From assembly GCF_009687845.1 (NCBI RefSeq), contig NZ_BLAD01000061.1, positions 52,689 to 116,688 of the forward strand: a stretch of 64,000 nucleotides of DNA, read 5' to 3'. Each line of letters begins with the position of its first letter. Position 1 is the stretch's first letter. Both the position numbers and the translations under genes were made by a program. The stretch is from Acrocarpospora corrugata (GTDB lineage Bacteria; Actinomycetota; Actinomycetes; Streptosporangiales; Streptosporangiaceae). The notes beneath the pieces are model-generated. The model ran no database searches, had not been told where the DNA came from, and saw only the letters and a list, made by a program, of their open reading frames with translations. Of this stretch, positions 1 through 7,393 are shown piece by piece.

Positions 1-126
1 GATTTCGAGCGTCTTGGCCGCTGACGAGGTGTCCGCGTCATCGCTCGACGAGCATCCCGCAAGGGCGGTCACCGCCAGCGCGGCGGTCGCGCAGGCCAGC
101 GCGACCTTGCGGTTGGGAATGTTCAT
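1..126 (-). CDS. ABC transporter solute-binding lipoprotein (5' end only)
   Basis: Only the first 42 codons lie in the window; the gene runs off the left edge. Translation from the ATG at 126 gives a basic start (MNIPNRK), a hydrophobic stretch, and the lipobox LAGC followed by SSSDDAD, a Ser/Asp-rich linker typical of actinobacterial extracytoplasmic solute-binding proteins. The family is inferred from this signal and from context: an adjacent LacI regulator and a glycosidase gene, with a shared operator upstream of this gene and of the glycosidase gene. It would bind a sugar outside the membrane and deliver it to an ABC importer encoded further left. Another lipoprotein type cannot be excluded from the leader alone. 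Confidence 0.6.
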   Translation of the reverse strand, partial: MNIPNRKVALACATAALAVTALAGCSSSDDADTSSAAKTLEI

Positions 127-178
127 AGGCCTGCGTCCCTCTCGATAGGGCTGTGGGGTGCGCCACAGTGAAGTCCAA

Positions 179-190
179 GAAATCGATTTC
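179..190. promoter_or_regulatory. LacI operator upstream of the binding-protein gene
   Basis: Perfect 12-bp palindrome GAAATCGATTTC, 53 bp upstream of the solute-binding protein start. The identical 12-mer occurs at 1335-1346 in front of the glycosidase gene, on the other side of the LacI gene. Two exact copies of a CG-centred palindrome flanking a LacI gene are best read as its operators. Confidence 0.75.
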
Positions 191-246
191 GTCAAGAGTG
201 CCGCACAAGTCTCCCGGTCGGCCTGTGATCAGGGAGATAACGTCAT

Positions 247-267
247 GGCATCGATTACAGCGATGCC
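247..267 (-). terminator. Short hairpin at the end of the LacI gene
   Basis: Inverted repeat GGCATCG / CGATGCC with a 7-nt loop. It overlaps the LacI stop codon at 255-257. There is no clear T-tract, so it could be a weak terminator. Confidence 0.35.
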
Positions 268-1247
268 TTGCCAGGCGGCATCGGAGGGCTAACATCGGCG
301 CGCAGCACGACGGTGCGGAGCGGCTGGGTGTCGCCGTTGATGCGGTCCAGCAGCATCGTCGCGGCGGTTCTGCCCAGGTGGCGGGCCGGAAGCCGGACCT
401 GCACCACGGTTTCGGGGGGCAGCGTCATGAAGGGCAGCTCACCGACGGCGGCGATGCCGAACTTCTCCGGTGAGATCCCCGCCTGGATGAGGGCCTGCAA
501 CGCTCCAATGGCCATCAGGTTGTTCGTGGTGACGACGGCGTCCGGTGGCGTTTCGAGGGCGAGCAGGGCGGCCATCGCCGCGAACCCGCCGTCCACCCGG
601 AAGTTCGCGTGCCGCAGGTAGCCCTCGTGCACGCCGGTGCCGCGCGCGGTGACGACCTGCCGCCAGCCGAGGAAACGATCCTCGGTCGTCTCGATCCCGG
701 CCGGGCCCGCTATGCAGGCGATTCTCCGGTATCCGGCGTCGAACAGGGCGGTCGTCGCGGCCACCCCCGCAGCCCGGTTGTCGATCTTCACGGCGTCCAC
801 CGGGTACGGCGTAGTCCGGTCCACGGCCACCACCGGACGCCCCAGCGACACTATGGCGCCGAGGTCGACCTCGTCCGAGGCCGGCGACAGGATCACGCCC
901 GCCATCTGCTCGGACGCGGCGATCTGCAGGTAGCGCAGCTCTTTCGCGGGATTGTCGTCGGTGTTGCACAGCACGACGGAGAAATCCGACTCCTGGGCGC
1001 GGTCCTCCACGCCACGGGCGAGCGCCGTGTAGAACGGGTTCTCGATGTCAGGGATGAGCAGGGCGATGATCTCCGAGCTCTGCTTGCGCAACCGGCGGGC
1101 CGTCTTGTTCGGCGTGAAACCCAGGCTCGCGGCGGCGTCCCGGACGAGGCGCTGCTTCTCCTCCGAGACCGTGAGCCCGTTGAAGACGCGCGAGACCGTC
1201 GCCGGAGACACCCCGGCGAGCGCCGCTACCTCGTAGATCGTGGCCAT
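255..1247 (-). CDS. LacI-family transcriptional regulator
   Basis: 330 aa, the usual LacI/GalR length. The N-terminus holds the LacI helix-turn-helix and hinge (YEVAALAGVSPATVSRVFNG, then TARRLRKQSS). The rest is a periplasmic-binding-protein-like effector domain with the typical LIPDIENPFYTALARGVE start and the conserved region ending in TVVQVRLPARHLGRTAA. The ATG at 1247 is preceded by a GTGGGG-like ribosome site. The gene is divergent from the GH116 gene and transcribed toward the transporter gene. Perfect palindromes at 179-190 and 1335-1346 are its probable operators, so it should repress uptake and hydrolysis of a glucoside-type sugar until an inducer binds. The effector itself cannot be read from the sequence. 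Confidence 0.95.
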   Translation of the reverse strand: MATIYEVAALAGVSPATVSRVFNGLTVSEEKQRLVRDAAASLGFTPNKTARRLRKQSSEIIALLIPDIENPFYTALARGVEDRAQESDFSVVLCNTDDNPAKELRYLQIAASEQMAGVILSPASDEVDLGAIVSLGRPVVAVDRTTPYPVDAVKIDNRAAGVAATTALFDAGYRRIACIAGPAGIETTEDRFLGWRQVVTARGTGVHEGYLRHANFRVDGGFAAMAALLALETPPDAVVTTNNLMAIGALQALIQAGISPEKFGIAAVGELPFMTLPPETVVQVRLPARHLGRTAATMLLDRINGDTQPLRTVVLRADVSPPMPPGKASL

Positions 1248-1334
1248 GATGCCCCACTTTACCGACCCCGGGCGGACCCGAGCCCTCCGTCGTGCCTGGT
1301 CTTGACACCTCCTGTGACCTCGTCTAGCTTGTGT

Positions 1335-1346
1335 GAAATCGATTTC
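1335..1346. promoter_or_regulatory. LacI operator upstream of the glycosidase gene
   Basis: Second exact copy of GAAATCGATTTC, in the 131-bp LacI/GH116 intergenic region, 32 bp before the GH116 ATG. A related half-site (GATTTCGATTT) follows at about 1356-1366. Its position fits repression of the glycosidase gene and possibly autoregulation of the LacI gene. Confidence 0.75.
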
Positions 1347-1378
1347 GTGATCAAGATTTCGATTTGTTCTACGAAGGG

Positions 1379-3865
1379 ATGGCCGCGGTGAGGCGGTACA
1401 CCGGAGAGGCCCGGCGGGCGGTCGCGTTCCCGCTCGGCGGGTTCGGCACCGGGCACGTGGCCCTGGGCGGCGACGGGGCGTTGCGCCAGTGGCAGCTGTC
1501 CGGGGTGGCCAACCATCGCGGCTTCCTGCCGGACAGTTTCTTCGCGCTGCGGGTCTCCTCGACCGAGCCGCCCGGCGACGTCGTCCGGCTGCTGCGCGCC
1601 GCGCCGCTGCCGCCGCACGAGCGCCCGGCGCCGAACGTCTCCGACGCCGAGGTGCCCGACGCCGACCGGCTGCCGCCCTGGCCGACGGTGACCGGCACCG
1701 AGTTCCACGCCGCCTACCCCTTCGCCGAGGTGTCCTACCTGGACGAGGAACTGCCGGTCGCGGTGTCGCTGTCGGCGTTCACACCGTTCGTCCCGCTGGA
1801 TCCGGACGCCAGCGCGCTGCCGCTGGTGCGGTACCGGTTCACTCTGACCAACACCAGTGCCGAGTTCCGGCACGGGTGGCTGCTGGGAACGTTGCAGAAC
1901 GCGATCGGCTGGGACGGGGTCACGCCGATCGACGGGACCCGGGGCGCGGGGTACGGCGGCAACGTCAACCGCCTGCTGCACCGGCCCGGTCAGACCGGCG
2001 TCTTGATGGACCATCCGGGGCTGGCCGAGGACGATCCGGCGTATGGGGAGATGCTGCTGTGGACCGACGGTCCTGCGGCGGCGCTGCCCCGGGCGGTCAA
2101 CGCCGAGGCGATGCTGCGGTTCGTGGAGACGGCGAAGCTGGTGACGCCGATCCAGCTGGGTGACTACAGCGACGCGGCCCTGCGCGACGCGGTCGCGGAC
2201 GGGGTGTCGCCGTTGCGCGCGCCGTCGGGGCCGAGTCAGCCGGGGCACACCTGGGACGGCGCGGTAGCGGTGGCGTTCGCGCTGCGGCCCGGGGAGACGA
2301 CCACGGTGGACATCGTGCACGCTTGGTGGTTTCCCAATAGGTATGCGGATTTCGATCGGTTCGGGCCGCGGCAGCCGTATGGGCACAGTCGGTTCTGGGT
2401 GGGCAACCACTACGCCGGGCGGTTCGGTGGGGCGCTGGATGTGCTGGACGCCTACCTCGCCGATCGGGACCATCTGGACACCGCCTCGCGGGCGTGGGCG
2501 GACGCGGTTTCCGGCAGTGACCTGCCGGAATCGTTGCGGGAGGTGGTGTCCGCGCAGGGCACGCTGGTGCGTTCGCCGACCCTGTTCCGGACCGCCGACG
2601 GGCGCGCTTACGGGTTCGAGGGTGCGCTCGGCGCGTCCACCCGTAACTGGAACGGGGACGTCGGCGGATCGTGCCCGCTCAACTGCAATCACGTGTTCAA
2701 CTACGAGCAGGCGCTCGCCCGGCTCTTCCCCGGCCTGGGCCGCAGCATGCGTGAGACCGAGCTGTCGGTGCAGGCGCCGGACGGTTCGCTGCCGCATCGG
2801 GTGGAGCTGCCGCTGTTTCTGCCGCAGTTGCATGGGGTGGCGATCGGCGGGCCGGAGCGTCCGGCCCTGGACGGCATGCTCGGCGCGGTGCTCAAGACCT
2901 ACCGGTCGGTGCTGGACGGCGCGGGTGAGGACTGGCTGCGCGGGCATTGGCCGGCGTTGCGCCAGTTGATGGAGCACATCACGACGACGTGGGACGCCGA
3001 CGGCGACGGCGTGTTGCAGGGCGACCAGCCGGTCACGTACGACATCAGCCTGCACGGGCCGAACATGTTCGTCGGCGCGTTGTGGCTGGCCGCGTTGCGG
3101 GGGATGCGCGCGATGGCCGAACTCGTCGAGCCCGCCGCCGCGGCGGGCTTCGCGGAGCGGTTCTCGGTCGGCCGCGACAATTACGACAAGCTGCTGTGGA
3201 ACGGGGAGTACTACGCCCAGCCGGTCACCGGGGAGGACAATGACTTCGGTCTGGGCTGCCTGTCCGATCAACTGCTCGGGCAGTGGTGGGCGCATCAGCT
3301 CGGGCTCGGGTATCTGCTGCCGGAGGAGCGGGTGCGGTCCGCGCTGGCCGCGATCGTGCGGCACAACCTGCGTACCGGGTTCGCGGCGCATGACTATCGG
3401 GTGTTCGCCGACGGTGACGAGACCGGGCTGGTGGTGTGTAGCTGGCCGAACGGGGGCCGGCCGGAGGTGCCGTTGCGGTACTGCGACGAGGTGTGGACCG
3501 GGGTGGAGTACCAGGTCGCCGCCCACTGCCTGTACGAAGGGCTCACCGACGAGGCGATGCGGATCGTCACGGCGGTTCAGGGCCGGTACGACGGGACGCG
3601 GCGCAATCCGTTCAATGAGGTCGAGTGCGGCGATCACTATGTGCGGGCCATGGCCGGGTGGTCGCTGCTGGACGCTTACACGGGGTTCGGCTACGACGCG
3701 ACCAAGCGGCGGATCAAGGTCGGGCGGCGGGCGGGGCGGTTCCCGTTCGTGGCCGGCACCGGCTGGGGCATCGTCACGATCACCGAGGATGGCACCGCGA
3801 CCGTCGACGTGCTCGGTGGCGAACTGCCGGACGATCTGACCATCGAGGTCGTCGACCTGCCCTGA
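1379..3865 (+). CDS. GH116-type (DUF608) glycoside hydrolase
   Basis: 828 aa from the ATG at 1379. A GTG at 1388 is better spaced from the GAAGGG ribosome site at 1373-1378, and a TTG at 1364 is also in frame. The N-terminal half (PLGGFGTGHVALGG onward) matches the beta-sandwich domain of bile-acid beta-glucosidase (GBA2)-like enzymes. The C-terminal half has the (alpha/alpha)6 signatures: GGSCPLNCNHVFNYEQALA, the Asp-rich DADGDG region followed by TYDISLHGPN (probable acid/base Asp), and EVWTGVEYQVAA. No signal peptide is visible, so it probably acts on imported beta-glucosides or beta-xylosides. The upstream LacI operator and the neighbouring binding-protein gene support a sugar-induced catabolic role. 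Exact substrate is unknown. Confidence 0.88.
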   Translation: MAAVRRYTGEARRAVAFPLGGFGTGHVALGGDGALRQWQLSGVANHRGFLPDSFFALRVSSTEPPGDVVRLLRAAPLPPHERPAPNVSDAEVPDADRLPPWPTVTGTEFHAAYPFAEVSYLDEELPVAVSLSAFTPFVPLDPDASALPLVRYRFTLTNTSAEFRHGWLLGTLQNAIGWDGVTPIDGTRGAGYGGNVNRLLHRPGQTGVLMDHPGLAEDDPAYGEMLLWTDGPAAALPRAVNAEAMLRFVETAKLVTPIQLGDYSDAALRDAVADGVSPLRAPSGPSQPGHTWDGAVAVAFALRPGETTTVDIVHAWWFPNRYADFDRFGPRQPYGHSRFWVGNHYAGRFGGALDVLDAYLADRDHLDTASRAWADAVSGSDLPESLREVVSAQGTLVRSPTLFRTADGRAYGFEGALGASTRNWNGDVGGSCPLNCNHVFNYEQALARLFPGLGRSMRETELSVQAPDGSLPHRVELPLFLPQLHGVAIGGPERPALDGMLGAVLKTYRSVLDGAGEDWLRGHWPALRQLMEHITTTWDADGDGVLQGDQPVTYDISLHGPNMFVGALWLAALRGMRAMAELVEPAAAAGFAERFSVGRDNYDKLLWNGEYYAQPVTGEDNDFGLGCLSDQLLGQWWAHQLGLGYLLPEERVRSALAAIVRHNLRTGFAAHDYRVFADGDETGLVVCSWPNGGRPEVPLRYCDEVWTGVEYQVAAHCLYEGLTDEAMRIVTAVQGRYDGTRRNPFNEVECGDHYVRAMAGWSLLDAYTGFGYDATKRRIKVGRRAGRFPFVAGTGWGIVTITEDGTATVDVLGGELPDDLTIEVVDLP

Positions 3866-3876
3866 TCGGGCGAAAC

Positions 3877-3972
3877 CAGTGCGTGATCTCCCGCACTGAC
3901 GATCATGCGGGTGCCTGGGACCGGCTCGGTGCGCCCCGGCCTGGGACCGGTGCGGTGTGGCCGGTCCCAGGC
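3877..3972. terminator. Convergent terminator region with repeated hairpin arm
   Basis: Lies between the GH116 gene (+) and the NmrA-like gene (-). A 7-bp hairpin (CAGTGCG/CGCACTG, 3877-3898) is followed by a perfect 12-bp stem: GCCTGGGACCGG at 3939-3950, 10-nt loop, inverse copy at 3961-3972. The same 12-mer also occurs at 3913-3924, so two alternative pairings are possible. Confidence 0.7.
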
Positions 3973-3988
3973 TCGTCCGGCCAGGCGG

Positions 3989-4858
3989 TCAGCCGGTCAG
4001 CGCGGCCCGGTTCTCGGTCAGGACCTCGCGCAACGTCTTGGGCTCGCTACCGGTGAGGTCGCGGACCGCGGTCGACACCCGCTCCACCCAGCCGCCGCGG
4101 GCCGCGGCGCCGAACGAGGCGATCAGCGCTGCCACCTCCGCCGGCAGCCCGGCCCCGATCAGGCCCTGAACGAAGCCCTCGTCGTCGACGTCGACCACGT
4201 CCACCGGCCGGCCGATGATCTCAGCCGTCAGCGCGGCCAGGGTGGCGGCGTCGATCGCCTCCGAGCCGGTGATGTCGTAGGCGGTGTTCTCGTGCCCTTC
4301 TGACGTCAGCACCGCCACGGCGGTGGTCGCGCAGTCCTCACGGGAGACGTACGCGGTGCCGCCCTTGCCGCTGTTGGTCACCAGCACCCCGCTCGCCGCC
4401 GCCTGCGCGGCCGTCCCGATCTGGTATTCGGCGTAGACATTGTTGCGGAGGAACGTCCAGGTCAGCCCGCTGTCGACCAGCGCGGCCTCGGTGGCCCGGT
4501 GGTCGGGGGCGACTCCGGCGGGGTTGTCCGGATCCGGGCTCGGCAGCGAGGTGTAGACGACGTGCCGGACCCCGGCCGCCTTGGCCGCTTCGACGGCATT
4601 GACGTGCAGGGCGACGCGCGCCGGGCCGGGGATGTCGGTCGAGATCAGCAGCAGCCGGTCGACGCCGGTCAGCGCGGCCCGCAGGCCGGCCGGGTCGGCG
4701 AAGTCCCCCTGCCGGACGTCGGCTCCCTGCTGCGCGAACTCGTCGAGCGCGGCCGGAGTGCGGCTGATCAGGACGGGTCGTACGCCCTTGTCGAGCAGGA
4801 GCCGGGCGACGAGTCGGCCGAGTTGGCCGGATGCTCCGGAGATGGCGATGGTCGGCAT
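3989..4858 (-). CDS. NmrA-like NAD(P)-binding oxidoreductase
   Basis: 289 aa from the ATG at 4858, chosen because GGAGG (4862-4866 on the opposite strand) precedes it; the open frame extends further upstream without meaning. The Rossmann motif GASGQLGRLVARLL is at the very N-terminus, as in NmrA/QOR2-type atypical short-chain dehydrogenases. Later segments (VDRLLLISTDIPG, HVVYTSLPSPD, WTFLRNNVYAEY) match quinone oxidoreductase 2-like proteins. Such proteins reduce quinones or sense NAD(P) state. The gene is divergent from an Rrf2-type regulator with paired repeats between them, so that regulator likely controls it. Confidence 0.88.
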   Translation of the reverse strand: MPTIAISGASGQLGRLVARLLLDKGVRPVLISRTPAALDEFAQQGADVRQGDFADPAGLRAALTGVDRLLLISTDIPGPARVALHVNAVEAAKAAGVRHVVYTSLPSPDPDNPAGVAPDHRATEAALVDSGLTWTFLRNNVYAEYQIGTAAQAAASGVLVTNSGKGGTAYVSREDCATTAVAVLTSEGHENTAYDITGSEAIDAATLAALTAEIIGRPVDVVDVDDEGFVQGLIGAGLPAEVAALIASFGAAARGGWVERVSTAVRDLTGSEPKTLREVLTENRAALTG

Positions 4859-4881
4859 GGGTCCTCCAAGTGATTCCGCAA

Positions 4882-4917
4882 CCAGAACGGTGACGATTAA
4901 ATCATATCCAGAACGGT
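4882..4917. promoter_or_regulatory. Direct repeats in the NmrA/Rrf2 divergent promoter
   Basis: CCAGAACGGT occurs at 4882-4891 and again at 4908-4917, 26 bp apart, within the 79-bp intergenic region. The pair is also framed by GCAACC (4878-4883) and GGTTGC (4915-4920). This is the likely binding region of the Rrf2 regulator and overlaps the A/T-rich promoter core. Confidence 0.5.
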
Positions 4918-4937
4918 TGCAGTTATACACTGGCGGT

Positions 4938-5381
4938 GTGAGCAGTCCCACGAACACGAGGTTCTCCGTCGCCTATCACGTGCTCAGCCTGCTCGCGTCG
5001 ATCCCCGGGGACCCGCTGAGTTCCGAGCAGATGGCCGCCAGCGTCGGTTCCAGCCCCGTCTACTTGCGGCGCGTGCTCGGCTTGTTGCGGCGTGCCGGGT
5101 TCGTCCAGTCCAAGCCAGGTGTGTACGGCGGCTGGTCGCTCGCGCGCCCTTCACACGAGGTCAGCCTCGGTGACGTCTGGCGGGCCGTACAGGGGGACGA
5201 ACCGGTCCTCGGCATCCACGGGCCTCCGCCCAACTGCCCGGTCGGCGGGTCGGTGAGCGTCCGGCTGGCTCAGGTCGAGCAGCGTGTAGCCCGCGCGATC
5301 GAGGCATCCCTGGACGAACTGACGGTCGCGGACACGCTTCCCGACGGCGCACCATTCACGGCCGACATCCTGTCCCGGTAG
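4938..5381 (+). CDS. Rrf2-family transcriptional regulator
   Basis: 147 aa from a GTG at 4938; no upstream ATG gives a sensible protein. The winged helix is visible as FSVAYHVLSLLA, LSSEQMAASVGSSPVYLRRVL and GVYGGWSLARP, the characteristic Rrf2 layout. The C-terminal part has only one Cys (GPPPNCPVGG), so a three-Cys Fe-S cluster as in IscR is not supported; it resembles YwnA/CymR-type members. It is divergent from the NmrA-like reductase gene, and the shared repeats suggest local control. Its last 112 bp are also read antisense as the end of the XRE gene. Confidence 0.85.
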   Translation: MSSPTNTRFSVAYHVLSLLASIPGDPLSSEQMAASVGSSPVYLRRVLGLLRRAGFVQSKPGVYGGWSLARPSHEVSLGDVWRAVQGDEPVLGIHGPPPNCPVGGSVSVRLAQVEQRVARAIEASLDELTVADTLPDGAPFTADILSR

Positions 5382-6199
5382 GCCGTCAGGTTGAGGCGTT
5401 GCAGGGCGGTGGAGGTGGCGTCGTCGGCCGGGAGATAGGCGATCAGGCGCTGACCTTCCGCGTCCAGAGTCTCGTACGAAAGCCTCAGCTCCCCCACCTC
5501 AGGATGGACAAGCCGTTCCACACCGGTGCGACGCGGCAGCACCAGCGAGGTCCGCATCCGTTCCGCGAACGGCGCCCCGCCCACGATGGTCAACTCCTCG
5601 ACAAGGTGCACGAAGTGCGGGTCATCGGACGAGGACTCGGCTTTCAGCATCGCGACTTCCTCGTCCGCGATCCACTCCCAATCCGGGAAAACCGCCCGCG
5701 CCCGGTCGTCGGTGAACACGAACGCGGCCCGATTCGGCGGCTTACCGTCCAGCAAGCCGATCGGCCTGGCAAGGCGTTCATAAGCAGAGGTGCAGGCGAG
5801 CGTCTCCCCCAGCCGGTTGAGCAGCACGGCCGGAATGCTCGCCATCCGATCCAGCAATGACCGCATCGTGGCGCGCACCTCCCGTTCCGGCGGCATCCCA
5901 CCAGGACACAGCAACCCGGCCCCGGAAGCCGCCTTGGCCAGATTGCGGAGACGCACCCGCTCACCCACGGACAACTGCAGAGCATCCGCCAGCGCGGCCA
6001 GGACCTGTGGCGACGGATTCCGGTCGCGCCCCTGCTCCAGCCGCGTCAGATAATCCACGCTCACACCCGAAATGGTGGCCAGCTCCGCCCGCCGCAAACC
6101 GGGCGTACGGCGACGATCACCCGTGGGCAACCCCACCTGGGCCGGACTGACCGCCTCCCGAAGCCTGCGCAGAAACGTCCCCATTTCAGTGCTGCTCAC
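5270..6199 (-). CDS. XRE-family regulator with MmyB-like ligand domain
   Basis: 309 aa. Residues about 1-85 form an XRE helix-turn-helix (FLRRLREAVSP, PGLRRAELATISGVSVDYLTRLEQGR, SPQVLAALADAL), followed by the MmyB-like C-terminal domain with LLNRLGETLACTSAYERL, VFTDDRARAVFPDWE and the LVHPEVGELRLSYETL signature. Such regulators often sit beside one short-chain dehydrogenase or aldo-keto reductase gene they control; here the AKR gene at 6353 is divergent, 150 bp away. The 3' end runs 112 bp into the opposing Rrf2 gene, and the last 35 or so residues (Ser/Ala/Arg rich) do not look like the family, suggesting a lost ancestral stop. Confidence 0.88.
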   Translation of the reverse strand: MSSTEMGTFLRRLREAVSPAQVGLPTGDRRRTPGLRRAELATISGVSVDYLTRLEQGRDRNPSPQVLAALADALQLSVGERVRLRNLAKAASGAGLLCPGGMPPEREVRATMRSLLDRMASIPAVLLNRLGETLACTSAYERLARPIGLLDGKPPNRAAFVFTDDRARAVFPDWEWIADEEVAMLKAESSSDDPHFVHLVEELTIVGGAPFAERMRTSLVLPRRTGVERLVHPEVGELRLSYETLDAEGQRLIAYLPADDATSTALQRLNLTAYRDRMSAVNGAPSGSVSATVSSSRDASIARATRCST

Positions 6200-6299
6200 A
6201 GCCCGAGTGTACGGTCGCCGCCGCCCCGGATCCTGGCCCCCGCAGGGCTAGCCTCACCTCGGTCTCCCTCCCGCCCGGCAGGCTCCACAGAATGGGATC

Positions 6300-6353
6300 A
6301 TGACCTTCGACGACACCGACTTCTTCGAACTGGCCGCGAAGGATGTGGCGTGA
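6300..6353 (+). CDS. Possible 17-codon upstream ORF coupled to the AKR gene
   Basis: ATG at 6300 encodes 17 residues rich in Asp/Phe (MTFDDTDFFELAAKDVA). Its TGA overlaps the AKR ATG by one base (TGATG), a layout that permits reinitiation. No strong ribosome site is seen. It may be a leader peptide, a remnant of a lost gene, or chance. Confidence 0.3.
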   Translation: MTFDDTDFFELAAKDVA

Positions 6354-7342
6354 TGCGATACCGGCTGCTCGGCCCCACCGGCCTGCGGGTCTCCGAACTC
6401 TTCCTCGGCGCGATGACCTTCGCCGGCCCGGAGGAAGCCCGCAAGATGCTCGACCTGTACGCCGACGCGGGCGGCAACGTGATCGACACCGCCTCCGCGT
6501 ACGGCGACAGCGAGGAGATCCTCGGCGACCTGCTGCGGCAGCGGCGCGACCAGTTCGTGCTGGCCACCAAGTTCACGCTCAGCCGGGACGCGGGTGATCC
6601 GAACGCGGGCGGCAGCCATCGCAAGAACCTGACGCTGTCCCTTGAGGCCAGTTTGCGGCGGCTGCGGACGGAGTACGTGGATCTGTTTTGGGTGCATTCG
6701 TGGGACGAGCACACGCCCATTGAGGAGACGATGCGGGCGCTCGACGATGCCGTACGGGCCGGGAAGGTGCTTTATGTGGGGGCGTCGAATCTGCCGGCGT
6801 GGCTGGTTTCGCGGGCCAACACGCTGGCGGAATGGCGGGATTGGACGTCGTTCGCCGGGATTCAGGTGCCGTACAGCCTGCTGATGCGGGACATCGAGCG
6901 GGAGTTGCTGCCGATGGCGGAAGCCAGTGGGCTGTCCGTGGCGACCTTCGGCGCGCTCGCCGGGGGTGTGCTTTCCGGCAAGTTCACCAATTCCGGCGTC
7001 GTGCCGACCGGGACGAGGGTCGATCCGGGCTCGCTGACCGCGCGGGACCACAGGGCCGCAAGTGCCGTACAGGAGATCGCCGGAGAGTTGGGGGTGACCG
7101 CGTCGCAGGTCGCGATCGCCTGGACCCGCAGCCGGTCGGTCGCGGTGCATCCGATCATCGGGGCGCGCAACGCCGAGCAGCTTCGGGACAACCTGGCCGC
7201 CGTCGACGTCACGCTTCCGGCGGAAGCCGTGGATCGGTTGAATTCGGTGATCGAGTTCGATCTGGGTTACCCCGCCACCGACAATCTCGGGCCCCGGCCG
7301 TGGCTGTTCGGCTCCGCGGAAGGCCGACTCGACGGTCGCTGA
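6353..7342 (+). CDS. Aldo-keto reductase
   Basis: 329 aa from the ATG at 6353 (a GTG at 6350 is an alternative). All four catalytic residues are recognisable: Asp in VIDTASAYG, Tyr in the same motif (AYGDSEE), Lys in VLATKF and His in FWVHSWD. The NADPH site is seen near the C-terminus (HPIIGARNAEQLRDNL). Length and the N-terminal YRLLGPTGLRVSELFLGAMTF match AKR family 11/13-like proteins. It reduces carbonyls with NADPH in the cytosol; the substrate is unknown. It lies 51 bp before the peptide-exporter gene on the same strand, so tailoring of the exported peptide is possible but not shown. Confidence 0.92.
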   Translation: MRYRLLGPTGLRVSELFLGAMTFAGPEEARKMLDLYADAGGNVIDTASAYGDSEEILGDLLRQRRDQFVLATKFTLSRDAGDPNAGGSHRKNLTLSLEASLRRLRTEYVDLFWVHSWDEHTPIEETMRALDDAVRAGKVLYVGASNLPAWLVSRANTLAEWRDWTSFAGIQVPYSLLMRDIERELLPMAEASGLSVATFGALAGGVLSGKFTNSGVVPTGTRVDPGSLTARDHRAASAVQEIAGELGVTASQVAIAWTRSRSVAVHPIIGARNAEQLRDNLAAVDVTLPAEAVDRLNSVIEFDLGYPATDNLGPRPWLFGSAEGRLDGR

Positions 7343-7393
7343 CTTCAACTTGGCATCAAGCGGCCCCCAAGACCCGCCTGCGACGATCCCGCG

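Noticed and set aside
1259..3637. 792-codon open frame antisense to the GH116 gene
   Set aside because: Arg/Pro-rich shadow of high third-position GC on the other strand; no domains, while the plus frame is a full GH116-like enzyme.
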